DNA of 64,000 bases from Oryzisolibacter propanilivorax (GTDB taxonomy: Bacteria; Pseudomonadota; Gammaproteobacteria; Burkholderiales; Burkholderiaceae_C). A program made the translations under genes and the position numbers. The stretch's first letter is position 1; every line of letters starts with the position of its first letter. Of this stretch, positions 17,278 through 25,788 are shown piece after piece. The notes under the pieces are model-generated. The model was not told the origin of the DNA. It did not search any database and was given only the letters and a program-made list of their open reading frames with translations. The stretch lies in contig NZ_FNHP01000002.1 of assembly GCF_900103645.1 (NCBI RefSeq), forward strand, positions 310,001 to 374,000. Reading direction: 5' to 3'.

Positions 17278-19826
17278 CAGCGGCACCGGCGCCGCCGGAC
17301 GCGGTGGCCGGGGCCGAAGCCGCGCGCTGGCAGGTGGCGGTGCGCACGCTGTGCGAGTTCACCGCCCGCAGCGGCGACCTGGACCTGCGCTACACCCCCG
17401 CGCCCAGCGCGTTGCAGGGCATTGCCGGCCACGCCCGCGTGGCCGCGCGCCGCGGCGCTGGCTGGCAGGCCGAAGTGCCACTGCAAGGCCACCACGGCCC
17501 GCTGCTGGTGCGCGGGCGCGCCGACGGCTTCGACGCCGCGCGCGGCCGGCTGGAGGAGATCAAGACGCACCGCGGCAGCCTGGCGCGGCAAAACCCCGGC
17601 CAGCGCGCCCTGCACTGGGCACAGGCGCGCATCTACGGCTGGCTGCTGTGCGCCGAGCGCGGTCTGGACCGGCTGGAGCTGGCGCTGGTGTATCTGGACA
17701 TCGACAGCGAGCAGGAAACCGTGTTCACCGAAGTGCAGGATGCGCCGGCGCTGCACGCGCATTTCGCGCTGCAGTGCGGGCGCTACCTGGCCTGGGCGCA
17801 GGCCGAGGCCGCGCACCGCGACGCGCGCGACGCGGCGCTGGCGGCGCTCGCCTTCCCGCACGCCGGCGGCTTTCGCGCCGGCCAGCGCGAACTGGCGGCG
17901 CAGGTCTGGCACGCCGCCACGCGTGGGCGCTGCCTACTGGCGCAGGCGCCCACCGGCATCGGCAAGACCGTGGCCACCCTGTTCGCCCAACTCAAGGCGG
18001 CGCCGCAGGCAGGCATCGACAAGGTGCTGTACCTGGCGGCCAAGACCTCAGGGCGGCAGATGGCGCTGGACGCGCTGGTGCTGCTGACAGCGGGCGGGGG
18101 CGCTGCGGCGGGAACGCCAGGCGGCCATGGTCTGGGCGCCGGCGGCATGGCGACGGTCGTTGGCGCGCCAGTGGGCTCAAACGACGGCTCTGCCGCCTGC
18201 ACGCCTGCGCCCGCCATGCCTGTCTGCGCCGGCCCCAGCCCCGCCACTGTTCCGGCGCCCACCGCCAGCGGCACCCGGCCTGATCCTGCTGCAGCGGCGA
18301 CCGCGGCCGCCCCGGCACCCGCCGCGCCCCTGCGCGTGCTGGAGCTGGTGGCGCGCGAGAAGGCTTGCGAACACCCGGGCAGCGCCTGCCATGGCCAGTC
18401 CTGCCCCCTGGCGCTGGGCTTCTTCGACCGGCTGCCGGCGGCGCGCGGCGCGGCGCTGGCGCCCGGCACGCCGCTGCTGACCCAGGCGCGCGTGCGCGCG
18501 GTGGCGCTGGCGCACGGCATCTGCCCGTACTACCTGTCGCAGGAGCTGGCGCGCTGGGCCGATGTGGTGGTGGGCGACTACCACTACTGGTTCGACCCGG
18601 CCGGCCTGCTGCACGCGCTGGCGCAGCAGCAGGGCTGGCGCGCGGCGCTGCTGGTGGACGAGGCGCACAACCTGGTCGAGCGCGCGCGCGGCATGTACGG
18701 CGCACGGCTAGACCCGCAGCTGCTGCGCCAGGCGCGCCAGTCCGTCACCGCCGCGCGCGTGCCGCGCGTGAAAAAGGCGCTTGGCGCTGTGCGCCGCGCC
18801 TGGCTGGCGCTGGAACGTGCCATGGACGGCGACTACGCCGTGCACGCCGCCCTGCCCGCGCCGCTGGCCGGCGCGCTCACGCGCTGCGCGCAGGCCCTGT
18901 CCGAGCAGCTGGCCGAGCAGCCCGAGCAGCTGGACGCCCCGCTGCTCGAGTGGTATTTCGCGCTGCTGCAGTTCAACGCCTTGGCCGAAGGGTTCGACGC
19001 GCGCCACGCGCTGCTGGACAGCCAGCGCCTGGGCCCAGGCGGCAACGGCGGCAGTGCCATCAGCCTGCGCTGCGTGGTGCCGGCGCCGCACCTGGCGCCG
19101 CGCTGGGCGGCGGCGCACAGCGCCACGCTGTTTTCCGCCACGCTGCAGCCGCAGCGCTACCACGCCGACCTGCTGGGCCTGCCGCCGCAGCACGCGGCGC
19201 TGCAGGTGGCGGCGCCGTTCGCCGCCGAGCAGCTGCAGGTGCGCGTGGCGCGGCATGTCTCCACGCGCTGGGCGCAGCGCGCGCAGTCGGTGGCGCCCAT
19301 CGTGCGGCTGATGGCGGCGCAGTTCGGCGCGGCGCCGGGCAACTACCTGGCGTTCTTCAGCAGCTACGACTACCTGGACCAGGTGGCCGAAGCGTTCGCC
19401 GCGCAGCACCCGCACATCCCGCACTGGCGCCAGGAACGGCGCATGGGCGAGGCGGCGCAGCGCGACTTCCTGGCCCGCTTTGCCGAGGGCGGCCAGGGCA
19501 TCGGCTTCGCGGTGCTGGGCGGCGCCTTCGCCGAAGGGGTGGACCTGCCCGGGCGGCGGCTGGTCGGCGCCTTCGTCTGCACGCTGGGGCTGCCGCAGGT
19601 CAACCCGGTGAACGAGCAGATCCGCCAGCGCCTGCAGGCGCTGTTCGGGCGCGCGCAGGGGCACGACTACACCTACCTGTACCCGGGGCTGCAGAAGGTG
19701 GTGCAGGCCGCCGGCCGGGTGATCCGCACGCCCGAGGACCGGGGCGTGGTACACCTGATCGACGACCGCTTCGACCGCGCGCAGGTGCGCGCGCTGCTGC
19801 CGGACTGGTGGCAGGTCGAGCTGTGA
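17274..19826 (+). CDS. DinG/XPD-type ATP-dependent DNA helicase with N-terminal PD-(D/E)XK nuclease-like domain
   Basis: An 850-aa superfamily 2 iron-sulfur helicase. Residues about 1-200 contain RGRADGFD and LEEIKTHRGS, spacing like the D and ExK residues of Cas4/RecB-type nucleases. The helicase core follows: Walker A APTGIGKT (about 225), motif Ia YLAAKTSGR, cysteines CEHPGSACHGQSC compatible with the 4Fe-4S domain, DEAH box LVDEAHNL, then GGAFAEGVDLPG and QAAGRVIRT as motifs V and VI. An Ala/Gly/Pro-rich stretch of about 80 residues (18090-18330) is inserted between motif Ia and the cluster cysteines. The GTG start overlaps the upstream stop. Role: unwinding of damage or replication intermediates. 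Confidence 0.85.
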   Translation: MTAAPAPPDAVAGAEAARWQVAVRTLCEFTARSGDLDLRYTPAPSALQGIAGHARVAARRGAGWQAEVPLQGHHGPLLVRGRADGFDAARGRLEEIKTHRGSLARQNPGQRALHWAQARIYGWLLCAERGLDRLELALVYLDIDSEQETVFTEVQDAPALHAHFALQCGRYLAWAQAEAAHRDARDAALAALAFPHAGGFRAGQRELAAQVWHAATRGRCLLAQAPTGIGKTVATLFAQLKAAPQAGIDKVLYLAAKTSGRQMALDALVLLTAGGGAAAGTPGGHGLGAGGMATVVGAPVGSNDGSAACTPAPAMPVCAGPSPATVPAPTASGTRPDPAAAATAAAPAPAAPLRVLELVAREKACEHPGSACHGQSCPLALGFFDRLPAARGAALAPGTPLLTQARVRAVALAHGICPYYLSQELARWADVVVGDYHYWFDPAGLLHALAQQQGWRAALLVDEAHNLVERARGMYGARLDPQLLRQARQSVTAARVPRVKKALGAVRRAWLALERAMDGDYAVHAALPAPLAGALTRCAQALSEQLAEQPEQLDAPLLEWYFALLQFNALAEGFDARHALLDSQRLGPGGNGGSAISLRCVVPAPHLAPRWAAAHSATLFSATLQPQRYHADLLGLPPQHAALQVAAPFAAEQLQVRVARHVSTRWAQRAQSVAPIVRLMAAQFGAAPGNYLAFFSSYDYLDQVAEAFAAQHPHIPHWRQERRMGEAAQRDFLARFAEGGQGIGFAVLGGAFAEGVDLPGRRLVGAFVCTLGLPQVNPVNEQIRQRLQALFGRAQGHDYTYLYPGLQKVVQAAGRVIRTPEDRGVVHLIDDRFDRAQVRALLPDWWQVEL

Positions 19827-19830
19827 TGTT

Positions 19831-19872
19831 GCTATTCATTCGATAGCTACAGGCCTTTTTCCTGTAAGGGCT
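19831..19872 (-). repeat. Comamonad intergenic repeat (GCAGCTAT family), copy 1
   Basis: Directly follows the helicase stop. Read on the minus strand it has an AGCCCTT-x-AGG hairpin remnant, then GGCCTGTAGCTATCGAA and AATAGC, matching the shared layout of the other copies (short GGCCCTTG/CAAGGGC palindrome, then GCAGCTAT, A-run, TAGC). This is the only copy in reverse orientation. Confidence 0.6.
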
Positions 19873-20033
19873 TGAGCGGTTTTTCATCTGAACCAGCAGG
19901 ACGACCGGGGCGGGGCGCGGCCCCATCCGGCCTGTCGCCCGGTGGCGGCACGGGCAAGCGCATGGCTCCTACAGTCCGGCGCGGCCCACCGGACCACACT
20001 GGCCGGCATTCCGCTTTCACTTCCATACGTCCC

Positions 20034-21050
20034 ATGACCTTGCTGTCCCGCCGCCTCCTGCTCGTCTCCGCCACCGCCTTCAGCCTGGCGCCTGCCGCTT
20101 GGGCGGCGTCCGGCAAGGCCGCCGCCCAGGGCGCCTCGGGCGCGCTGGCCTTCGACACTTTCAACGCCGACGACGCCAGCCCCACGCTGGCGCAGGGCGC
20201 GCGCTCGGCCGCCGTGGCACGCGCGCAGATCCTGCTGGACCGCGCCTGGTTCTCACCCGGCGAGATCGACGGCGCCTTCGGCAAGAACATGCAGCGCATG
20301 GTGCGCGCCTTCCAGCGCTGCAACGGCCTGAAGGACAGTGGCCGCATCGACGCCGAGACCTGGAGGGCGCTGCGCCAGGCCAGCACCGAGCCGCTGCTGG
20401 CGCGCTACACCGTCACCGAAAAGGACGCTGCTGGCCCGTTCGCCAAGACCCCCGCCGACATGGCCGAGCGCGCCAAGCTGAAGGCCCTGCCGTACGAGTC
20501 GCTGGTCGAGATGCTGGGCGAGCGCTTCCACGTCAACCCGGACTTCCTCAAGCGCCTGAACCCGGGCGTGGAGATCGCCGCGGCGACTGAGCTGGTGGTG
20601 CCCAACGTGCGCGACTCCAAGGCGCCCGAGCGCCTGTCGCAGCAGCTGGAGATCGACAAGAGCGAGCGCGTGCTGTTCGTGCTGGACAAGGACGGCCAGG
20701 CGGTGGCGGGCTTTCCCATCAGCATCGGCAACGAGGACAACGACCCGCTGCCGCTGGGCGGCATGGCCATCAAGAACGTCGCCGAAAGCCCCAGCTTCAC
20801 CTACAACCCGAGCCTGCTCAAGAACTCGCCCAAGGACGCCGAGAAGGCCGAGATCCCGCCCGGGCCGAACAACCCGGTGGGCAGCATCTGGCTAGGCCTG
20901 ACCAAGCCGCACTGGGGCATCCACGGCACGCCCGACCCGGCCACCGTCGGCCACTCGGAGACCAACGGCTGCATCCACCTGACCAACTGGGACGCCGAGC
21001 GCCTGGCCAAGGTCATCAAGGCGGGCGCCAAGGTCGAGGTCAAGGCCTGA
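20034..21050 (+). CDS. L,D-transpeptidase with peptidoglycan-binding domain
   Basis: A 338-aa exported protein. It has a signal peptide with twin arginines (SRRLLLVSATAFSLAPAAWAA), a PG_binding_1 domain (about residues 60-105: AQILLDRAWFSPGEIDGAFG and MVRAFQRCNGL), and a C-terminal YkuD catalytic domain (about 215-338). The catalytic block reads HWGIHGTPDP...HSETNGCIHLTN, containing the conserved His and the nucleophilic Cys, though SHGCIRL is the more usual form. It should form 3-3 crosslinks in peptidoglycan or anchor proteins to it. The ATG at 20034 is chosen because the signal peptide starts there; upstream sequence is intergenic in character. An M23 peptidase gene follows 18 bp later. 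Confidence 0.88.
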   Translation: MTLLSRRLLLVSATAFSLAPAAWAASGKAAAQGASGALAFDTFNADDASPTLAQGARSAAVARAQILLDRAWFSPGEIDGAFGKNMQRMVRAFQRCNGLKDSGRIDAETWRALRQASTEPLLARYTVTEKDAAGPFAKTPADMAERAKLKALPYESLVEMLGERFHVNPDFLKRLNPGVEIAAATELVVPNVRDSKAPERLSQQLEIDKSERVLFVLDKDGQAVAGFPISIGNEDNDPLPLGGMAIKNVAESPSFTYNPSLLKNSPKDAEKAEIPPGPNNPVGSIWLGLTKPHWGIHGTPDPATVGHSETNGCIHLTNWDAERLAKVIKAGAKVEVKA

Positions 21051-21068
21051 GCCGGGAGGCGGCACCTG

Positions 21069-21707
21069 GTGGCGGCAATGGCCGGCGGTTCTGGCCACGC
21101 AGCGGTCCCTGACCCACAGCGCCTGGCAGGCTGGCGGGCCGCCGCCGCCGGCTGCGGCCTGGTGTTGCTGGCCGGCGCGGCGCTGGCTGCGGCGCCGGTC
21201 GTCCCCGCTGCAGCGCCCGCTGCCGGGCCGGCGGCCACGGCCGACCCCTTGCCCGCCGACACCGCGCTGCTGGCCGCACGCCAACTGACCCTGCCGGTGC
21301 AGGGCGTCGCGCCCGAGGCGCTGGTGGACACCTTCCGCTCCGCGCGCAGCGCAGGCCGGCGGCACGATGCCATCGACATCCTGGCGCCCGCGGGCACGCC
21401 GGTGCTGGCGGTGGAGGACGGCCGCATCGCCAAGCTGTTCCTGAGCCAGCCCGGCGGCATCACCATCTACCAGTTCGACCCGCCCGGGCGCTACAGCTAC
21501 TACTACGCGCACCTGCAGGGCTACGCGCCGGGGCTGCGCGAAGGCCAGCAGGTGCGGCGTGGCCAGGTCATCGGCTATGTCGGCAGCACCGGCAACGCCC
21601 GGGCCGGCGCGCCGCACCTGCACTTCGCCATCACGCGCCTGCCGCCCGACCGCGCCTGGTGGAAGGGCCAGGCGCTGAACCCGTACCCGGTGCTGCGAAA
21701 ACCATAG
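21069..21707 (+). CDS. M23 (LytM-type) peptidoglycan endopeptidase
   Basis: A 212-aa exported protein with a membrane or signal helix (AAAGCGLVLLAGAALAAAP), a low-complexity Ala/Pro linker and a C-terminal M23 domain. The zinc-binding motif HDAIDILAPAGTPV (H-x3-D), the GYVGSTGNA turn and the HLHF motif (GAPHLHFAI) are intact. The GTG at 21069 is the better start: GGGAGG at 21054-21059 is well spaced for it, but too far from the ATG at 21078. It lies right behind the L,D-transpeptidase gene, so a crosslink-forming and a crosslink-cutting enzyme are co-expressed. Confidence 0.86.
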   Translation: MAAMAGGSGHAAVPDPQRLAGWRAAAAGCGLVLLAGAALAAAPVVPAAAPAAGPAATADPLPADTALLAARQLTLPVQGVAPEALVDTFRSARSAGRRHDAIDILAPAGTPVLAVEDGRIAKLFLSQPGGITIYQFDPPGRYSYYYAHLQGYAPGLREGQQVRRGQVIGYVGSTGNARAGAPHLHFAITRLPPDRAWWKGQALNPYPVLRKP

Positions 21708-21713
21708 CTGAAC

Positions 21714-21745
21714 GCCCTTGTTCCGCATGGGCCGGAAGGGCTTTT
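21714..21745 (+). terminator. Probable weak rho-independent terminator after the M23 gene
   Basis: GCCCTT and AAGGGC arms flank an inner TTCCG/CGGAA pairing, followed by TTTT. It is located seven bases past the M23 stop, in the right place to end the transpeptidase-peptidase transcript. The T-run is short, so efficiency is uncertain. Confidence 0.45.
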
Positions 21746-21923
21746 GACTGCAAACCCCGTCGGAACCCGCCCACGCCCGGCGCTGCGCCAGGCCTACGGC
21801 CCGCGAATGGCCCCGGTTTCGATAATTTTTCCTGGCAGTGCCCCGGCCCCAGCGCCCCGGCACGTTCCGCCGCCGCCGGCGCATTGCGCCGCAGGTGGCC
21901 GTCTCACTTCAGGAGCTGAACCC

Positions 21924-22400
21924 ATGACCGTCTCTCCCCTGCTGCGCACCGCCGCCGCCGCCCTGGCCCTGGGCGCGCTGGCCGCCTGTTCTTCCACCCC
22001 CAAGCCCAAAGAGGAAATGGCCGTCGGCCGCGCCACGCTGGAGCGCGTCAGCGCCATGCCCGAGGTCGCCGCCAACGCCCCGGTGGAGCTGCAGCGCGCC
22101 CGCGACAAATGGATGCAGGCGCAGCGCGCCATGGACCACAAGGACTACAAGGAGGCGCGCCGCCTGGCCACCGAGGCCCAGGCCGACGCACGCCTAGCCG
22201 AAGCCAAGGCCGAGGCGGTGGATAACCGCCGCAACCTGCAGGAGGTGCAGGGCAGCATCCGTTCGCTGCAGCAGGAGATCGAGTACCGCGCGCGCAACGC
22301 TGGCGAGCCGGTGGCCGTGCCGGTGCCGGTGCCGGTCCCCGTGCCGGTGCCCGCCACTGGCACCACCACCATCATCACCACGCCCGCGCCGGTGCGCTGA
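21924..22400 (+). CDS. DUF4398 lipoprotein
   Basis: A 158-aa lipoprotein with signal peptide and lipobox LGALAAC (Cys about residue 23). The mature part is a helical DUF4398 domain (LQRARDKWMQAQRAMDHKDY, then long coiled-coil-like stretches to about residue 125) and the C-terminal tail is an unusual run of five Val-Pro repeats followed by ATGTTTIITTPAP. AGGAG at 21911 sets the start. It is followed after 139 bp by an OmpA-family lipoprotein; the two often occur together in betaproteobacteria, suggesting a joint outer-membrane/peptidoglycan role. Confidence 0.82.
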   Translation: MTVSPLLRTAAAALALGALAACSSTPKPKEEMAVGRATLERVSAMPEVAANAPVELQRARDKWMQAQRAMDHKDYKEARRLATEAQADARLAEAKAEAVDNRRNLQEVQGSIRSLQQEIEYRARNAGEPVAVPVPVPVPVPVPATGTTTIITTPAPVR

Positions 22401-22539
22401 CGCACCGCCCCGGCCCTGCCGCCGGCACGCGCGCCTGCTGCCCCTTGGCGGCAGGGCGCCCAGGCCCGCGACTGCCCTGAACCCGACCGGTCCGCGCGCA
22501 CCGCCGCGCGGGCCCAATGCACCCGACAAGGAGCTTTTC

Positions 22540-23475
22540 ATGTCCCGTTTCCATACCCCTGGCGCGCTGCGCCGCCTGTCGTCCCTGGCCGCCGCGCTGA
22601 TCGCCGCCGGCACCCTGGCCGCCTGCGCCTCGCGCGCGCCGCTGGATTCGGTCGAGCAGGCCCGCGCCACCGTGAACCGCACCGTCACCGACCCGGTGGT
22701 GGCGCAATACGCCCAGCTCGAAGCCAAGACTGCCAGCGACACCCTGGCGCGCGCCGACCGCATATGGAGCGACAAGCACGACGCCGCCGAGGCCAACCAC
22801 CTGGCCTACCTGGCCACGCAGCAGGCGCAGACCGCGCAGGCCACCGCTCAGGCGCGCAAGACCGACGCCGAGATCAAGCAGGCCGGCAGCGAGACCGACC
22901 GCCTGCGCCTGGAAGCGCGCACCCGCGAGGCCGAACTGGCGCGCCAGCAGGCCGCGGCCCAGGCGCGCAACGCCCAGGCCGCGCAGCAGCAGGCGATGAG
23001 CGCCGAGCAGCGCGCCGCCGCGCAGGCCGCCGCCGCCCAGTCCGCGCAGGACCGCGTGCGCCAGCTGGAGGCGCAGCTGCGCGACATCGAGGGCCAGCAG
23101 ACCGAGCGCGGCCTGCTGGTGACGCTGGGCGACGTGCTGTTCGCCTTCAACAAGGCAGACCTGACGCCGCAAGCCGCGCCGCGCCTGGACAAGCTGGCCG
23201 GCTTCCTGCGCCAGTTCCCCGACCGCCGCCTGCTGATCGAGGGCTACACCGACAGCGTGGGTGGCGACGCCTACAACATGGAGCTGTCGCAGCGCCGCGC
23301 CCAGTCGGTGGCCAGCGCCCTGATGCAGCGCGGCGTGGACGCCAGCCGCATCACCGCGCGCGGCTACGGCAAGGCCTACCCGGTGGCCGACAACGGCACG
23401 GCCGAGGGCCGCGCCATGAACCGCCGCGTGGAGATCGTCATCGCCGACGAGCAGGGCAACCTGCGCGGGCGCTGA
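22540..23475 (+). CDS. OmpA-family lipoprotein (peptidoglycan-associated)
   Basis: A 311-aa protein with lipobox GTLAAC (Cys about residue 28), a DUF4398-like helical segment (SVEQARATVNRTVTDPVV), a long Ala/Gln-rich coiled coil (about residues 85-190), and a C-terminal OmpA/MotB domain (about 195-305). Conserved motifs include DVLFAFNKADLTP, IEGYTDSVGGDAYN and LSQRRAQSV, holding the Asp and Arg that bind diaminopimelate. It links the outer membrane to peptidoglycan. AAGGAG precedes the ATG at a good distance. A strong terminator follows at 23528. Confidence 0.88.
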   Translation: MSRFHTPGALRRLSSLAAALIAAGTLAACASRAPLDSVEQARATVNRTVTDPVVAQYAQLEAKTASDTLARADRIWSDKHDAAEANHLAYLATQQAQTAQATAQARKTDAEIKQAGSETDRLRLEARTREAELARQQAAAQARNAQAAQQQAMSAEQRAAAQAAAAQSAQDRVRQLEAQLRDIEGQQTERGLLVTLGDVLFAFNKADLTPQAAPRLDKLAGFLRQFPDRRLLIEGYTDSVGGDAYNMELSQRRAQSVASALMQRGVDASRITARGYGKAYPVADNGTAEGRAMNRRVEIVIADEQGNLRGR

Positions 23476-23527
23476 CCACCGCGCCGGCCGGCACGGCCGG
23501 CGCACAGCGCGCATGCGCTACAACACC

Positions 23528-23554
23528 AGGCCGGGGCGCTGCCCCGGCCTTTTT
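23528..23554 (+). terminator. Rho-independent terminator after the OmpA-family gene
   Basis: Perfect 10-bp stem AGGCCGGGGC/GCCCCGGCCT with loop GCT, followed by a TTTT run. It lies 52 bp past the OmpA-family stop and before the DUF924 gene, so it separates the two transcription units. Confidence 0.88.
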
Positions 23555-23606
23555 GCCTTTGCGGCGCGCGCCCTGCCGCGCGCCGCCGCCTGTTGGGAGA
23601 GCCACC

Positions 23607-24146
23607 ATGACGCCACACGACATCCTGCATTTCTGGTTCGAGGAAACGCCGCCCAAGCAGCGCTTCGCCAAGGACGCCGCTTTCGATGCCACCATTCACC
23701 AGCGCTTCGGCGCGCTGCACGCGCGCGCGGTGCAGGGCGAGCTGTGGGACTGGCGCGGCACGCCGCAGGGCCGCCTGGCGGAGATCGTGGTGCTGGACCA
23801 GTTCCCACGCAACCTGCACCGGGGCAGCGCGCTGGCCTTCGCGCACGACGGCATGGCGCTGGTGCTGGCACAGGAAGCCATCTCCGCTGGCGCTGACGCG
23901 CAGTTGACGCCCGAGCAACGCGCCTTCCTGTACATGCCCTTCATGCACAGTGAATCGCGCGCCATGCAGCGCGAGTCGGTGCGCCTGTTCACCGCCCTGG
24001 GCCGCGCCGAGAACCTGGACTTCGCGCACCGCCACGCCGAGATCATCGAGCGCTTCGGGCGCTTCCCACACCGCAACGCCGACCTGGGCCGCACCAGCAC
24101 CGCCGAGGAGCTGGCCTTCCTGCAGCAACCGGGCAGCAGCTTCTGA
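23607..24146 (+). CDS. DUF924 family protein
   Basis: A 179-aa protein of the widespread DUF924 family (TPR-like all-helical fold). Signature blocks are the N-terminal ILHFWFEE, LAEIVVLDQFPRNLHRG in the middle and FMHSES followed by IIERFGRFPHRNADLGR. The length matches the family. Function is not established; no catalytic residues can be assigned. It lies between two terminators and so is probably a single-gene unit. The ATG at 23607 gives the conserved start of the family. Confidence 0.88.
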   Translation: MTPHDILHFWFEETPPKQRFAKDAAFDATIHQRFGALHARAVQGELWDWRGTPQGRLAEIVVLDQFPRNLHRGSALAFAHDGMALVLAQEAISAGADAQLTPEQRAFLYMPFMHSESRAMQRESVRLFTALGRAENLDFAHRHAEIIERFGRFPHRNADLGRTSTAEELAFLQQPGSSF

Positions 24147-24161
24147 CCTGCCCACAGGCGC

Positions 24162-24185
24162 AAAAAAGGCTGCCATCTGGCAGCC
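24162..24185 (-). terminator. Rho-independent terminator of the hibernation factor gene
   Basis: 8-bp stem GGCTGCCA/TGGCAGCC with a two-base loop. On the minus strand it is followed by a run of six T, placing it downstream of the HPF-like gene ending at 24244. On the plus strand it lies just after DUF924, so it may act on both genes. Confidence 0.82.
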
Positions 24186-24243
24186 CGAGGGGGTGAGATG
24201 CAGCGCCAGGCCCGCCAGTACCGGCCGGCATGGCGCGGGTGCG

Positions 24244-24606
24244 TCAGCGGCCGGGGATATGGCCGTCCGGCGTGCGGATGGTCTCGTGGCCCTGCTTGGC
24301 GCGCAGGCGCTCCTGGTCGTCACCGACCACGCGGATGATCTTGTCCAGCGCGGCGGAGAAGGCGTCGGCCACCTTGTCGCCATCGGCCTGGGCGCTCAGC
24401 GGCTGGTGGTTGGCGGGGCGGGCCTCGATCACGCAGCGCTTGTCGCGCACGCCGCCCTTGCCGGCGTTGGTGTCCGAGAAAAAGATCTCGACGCGCGTCA
24501 GGTATTCGCGGAAGCGCTCCAGCTTGGCCGTAGCCTCCTGCTGGGCCCACTGGATGAGCGTCTCGCCGCCCTGGATGTGATCGTCGGTCTGCACTTGCAC
24601 CTGCAT
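24244..24606 (-). CDS. Ribosome hibernation promoting factor / RaiA-like protein
   Basis: A 120-aa protein of the short HPF/RaiA (sigma-54 modulation) family: VQVQTDDHIQGGETLIQWAQ at the N-terminus, a central beta strand VEIFFSDTNAG, KRCVIEARPANHQPLSA, and a helix ADAFSAALDKIIRVVGDD. Such proteins bind the 30S decoding region and silence ribosomes in slow growth. The start at 24606 is set by AGGAG just upstream. It lacks the C-terminal dimerisation domain of long HPF. It is divergent from the amidotransferase gene. Confidence 0.82.
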   Translation of the reverse strand: MQVQVQTDDHIQGGETLIQWAQQEATAKLERFREYLTRVEIFFSDTNAGKGGVRDKRCVIEARPANHQPLSAQADGDKVADAFSAALDKIIRVVGDDQERLRAKQGHETIRTPDGHIPGR

Positions 24607-24816
24607 ATGCGGTTCTCCTGTCGTTGCGCGAAGCGGGTTGAGGAACTGATGGCGGCGCGCCCTGGGGCGCCGGATGCCGCGCTCGCAACCATCATGCCCC
24701 ACCGCCGCGGGCCCGCCCTATCGGAGCGCAGCCCCCGTGCCCGCTGGGTCTGCTCCTACAGCGCACGGCGCCGCGGGTGCGGACAATCCATTCCGGTGAA
24801 GGAGCGCTTTTTGCCC

Positions 24817-25692
24817 ATGCTGAACCCACCCTCCGAGCGGCTGAAGATCGGCCTGTCGGCCTGCTTCTCGCACGCCGACCCGAAGCGCCCGCTGTTCACC
24901 AACAAGACCCTGCAATACGTCGAGCAGTCCATCGCCCACTGGCTGATGTCGGCCGGCGCGCTGGTGGTGATGGTGCCCTGCCCCACGGGCGAGACGGCGC
25001 GCGGCGATGTCACCCTGAAGCACTACGCCGAATGGCTGGACGGCATGGTCATGCACGGCGGCTCGGATGTCTGGCCCGGCAGCTACGGCGAAGTGCCGCT
25101 CAAGGACGCTTGGCTGGGCGACCGCGTGCGCGACCTATACGACTTGGCCGTGGTCGAGGCCTTCGAGCAGCAGGGCAAGCCGATCTTCGGCGTCTGCCGC
25201 GGGCTGCAGCTGATCAACGTGGCCTTCGGCGGCACGCTCTACCAGGACATCGAGACCCAGCACCCCGGCGCCATGCGGCACCGCGACCCGGTCAGCTACG
25301 ACCAGCACTTCCACGACATCGACCTGGTGCCCGGCAGCTGGCTGGCGCGCATGTACCCGGGCCAGACCCAAGCGCGCGTCAACAGCATCCACCACCAGGG
25401 CATCAAGGACTTGGCGCCGGGCTTCGACATCGAGGCCTGGAGCAGCCCGGACTGCGTGCCCGAGGCCATCCGGCGCAACCCGCGCCAGGGGCGCGGCTAC
25501 ATCGCCGCCACCCAGTGGCACCCAGAATTTCGCGCGCGCGACGGGCAGGTGCTGGACGACTCGCCCATCCTGCACGACTTCCTGGCCGCCTGCCTGCTGG
25601 CGCGCCAGCGCCCGCGCCCGGGCCGCAGCCCGCTGCACATCCGCGACCGCGCGTCGCGGCTGCTGCGCCAGGCGCTGCTGCGGCGCGACTGA
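24817..25692 (+). CDS. Class I glutamine amidotransferase-like hydrolase (PuuD family)
   Basis: A 291-aa peptidase C26 protein. The nucleophile is C127 in GVCRGLQLINV, with H235 and E237 in TQWHPEF completing the triad. HGGSDVWPGSYGE near residue 75 is the oxyanion-side loop typical of gamma-glutamyl-GABA hydrolases (PuuD). It probably hydrolyses a gamma-glutamyl amide from polyamine breakdown, although no puu genes are nearby and the exact substrate is unknown. A GAAGGAG site precedes the ATG. The C-terminal 40 residues are Arg-rich and outside the usual domain. Confidence 0.85.
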   Translation: MLNPPSERLKIGLSACFSHADPKRPLFTNKTLQYVEQSIAHWLMSAGALVVMVPCPTGETARGDVTLKHYAEWLDGMVMHGGSDVWPGSYGEVPLKDAWLGDRVRDLYDLAVVEAFEQQGKPIFGVCRGLQLINVAFGGTLYQDIETQHPGAMRHRDPVSYDQHFHDIDLVPGSWLARMYPGQTQARVNSIHHQGIKDLAPGFDIEAWSSPDCVPEAIRRNPRQGRGYIAATQWHPEFRARDGQVLDDSPILHDFLAACLLARQRPRPGRSPLHIRDRASRLLRQALLRRD

Positions 25693-25742
25693 CCTCGGGC
25701 GGTGGCCGAACGGACCGCCACCTGCGGTCGGCTTCATGCAAA

Positions 25743-25788
25743 AACCCTGTTGGCCCTGACAGACAAAGGGTGTACAGCTATTATTTTT
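25743..25788 (+). repeat. Comamonad intergenic repeat, copy 2 (degenerate)
   Basis: ACCCTGTTGGCCC, then AAAGGGTGT and ACAGCTAT followed by an A/T run. It has the layout of the family (imperfect CCCT/AGGG palindrome, then CAGCTAT). It lies between the converging PuuD-like and PepSY genes and touches the end of the latter. Confidence 0.55.
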
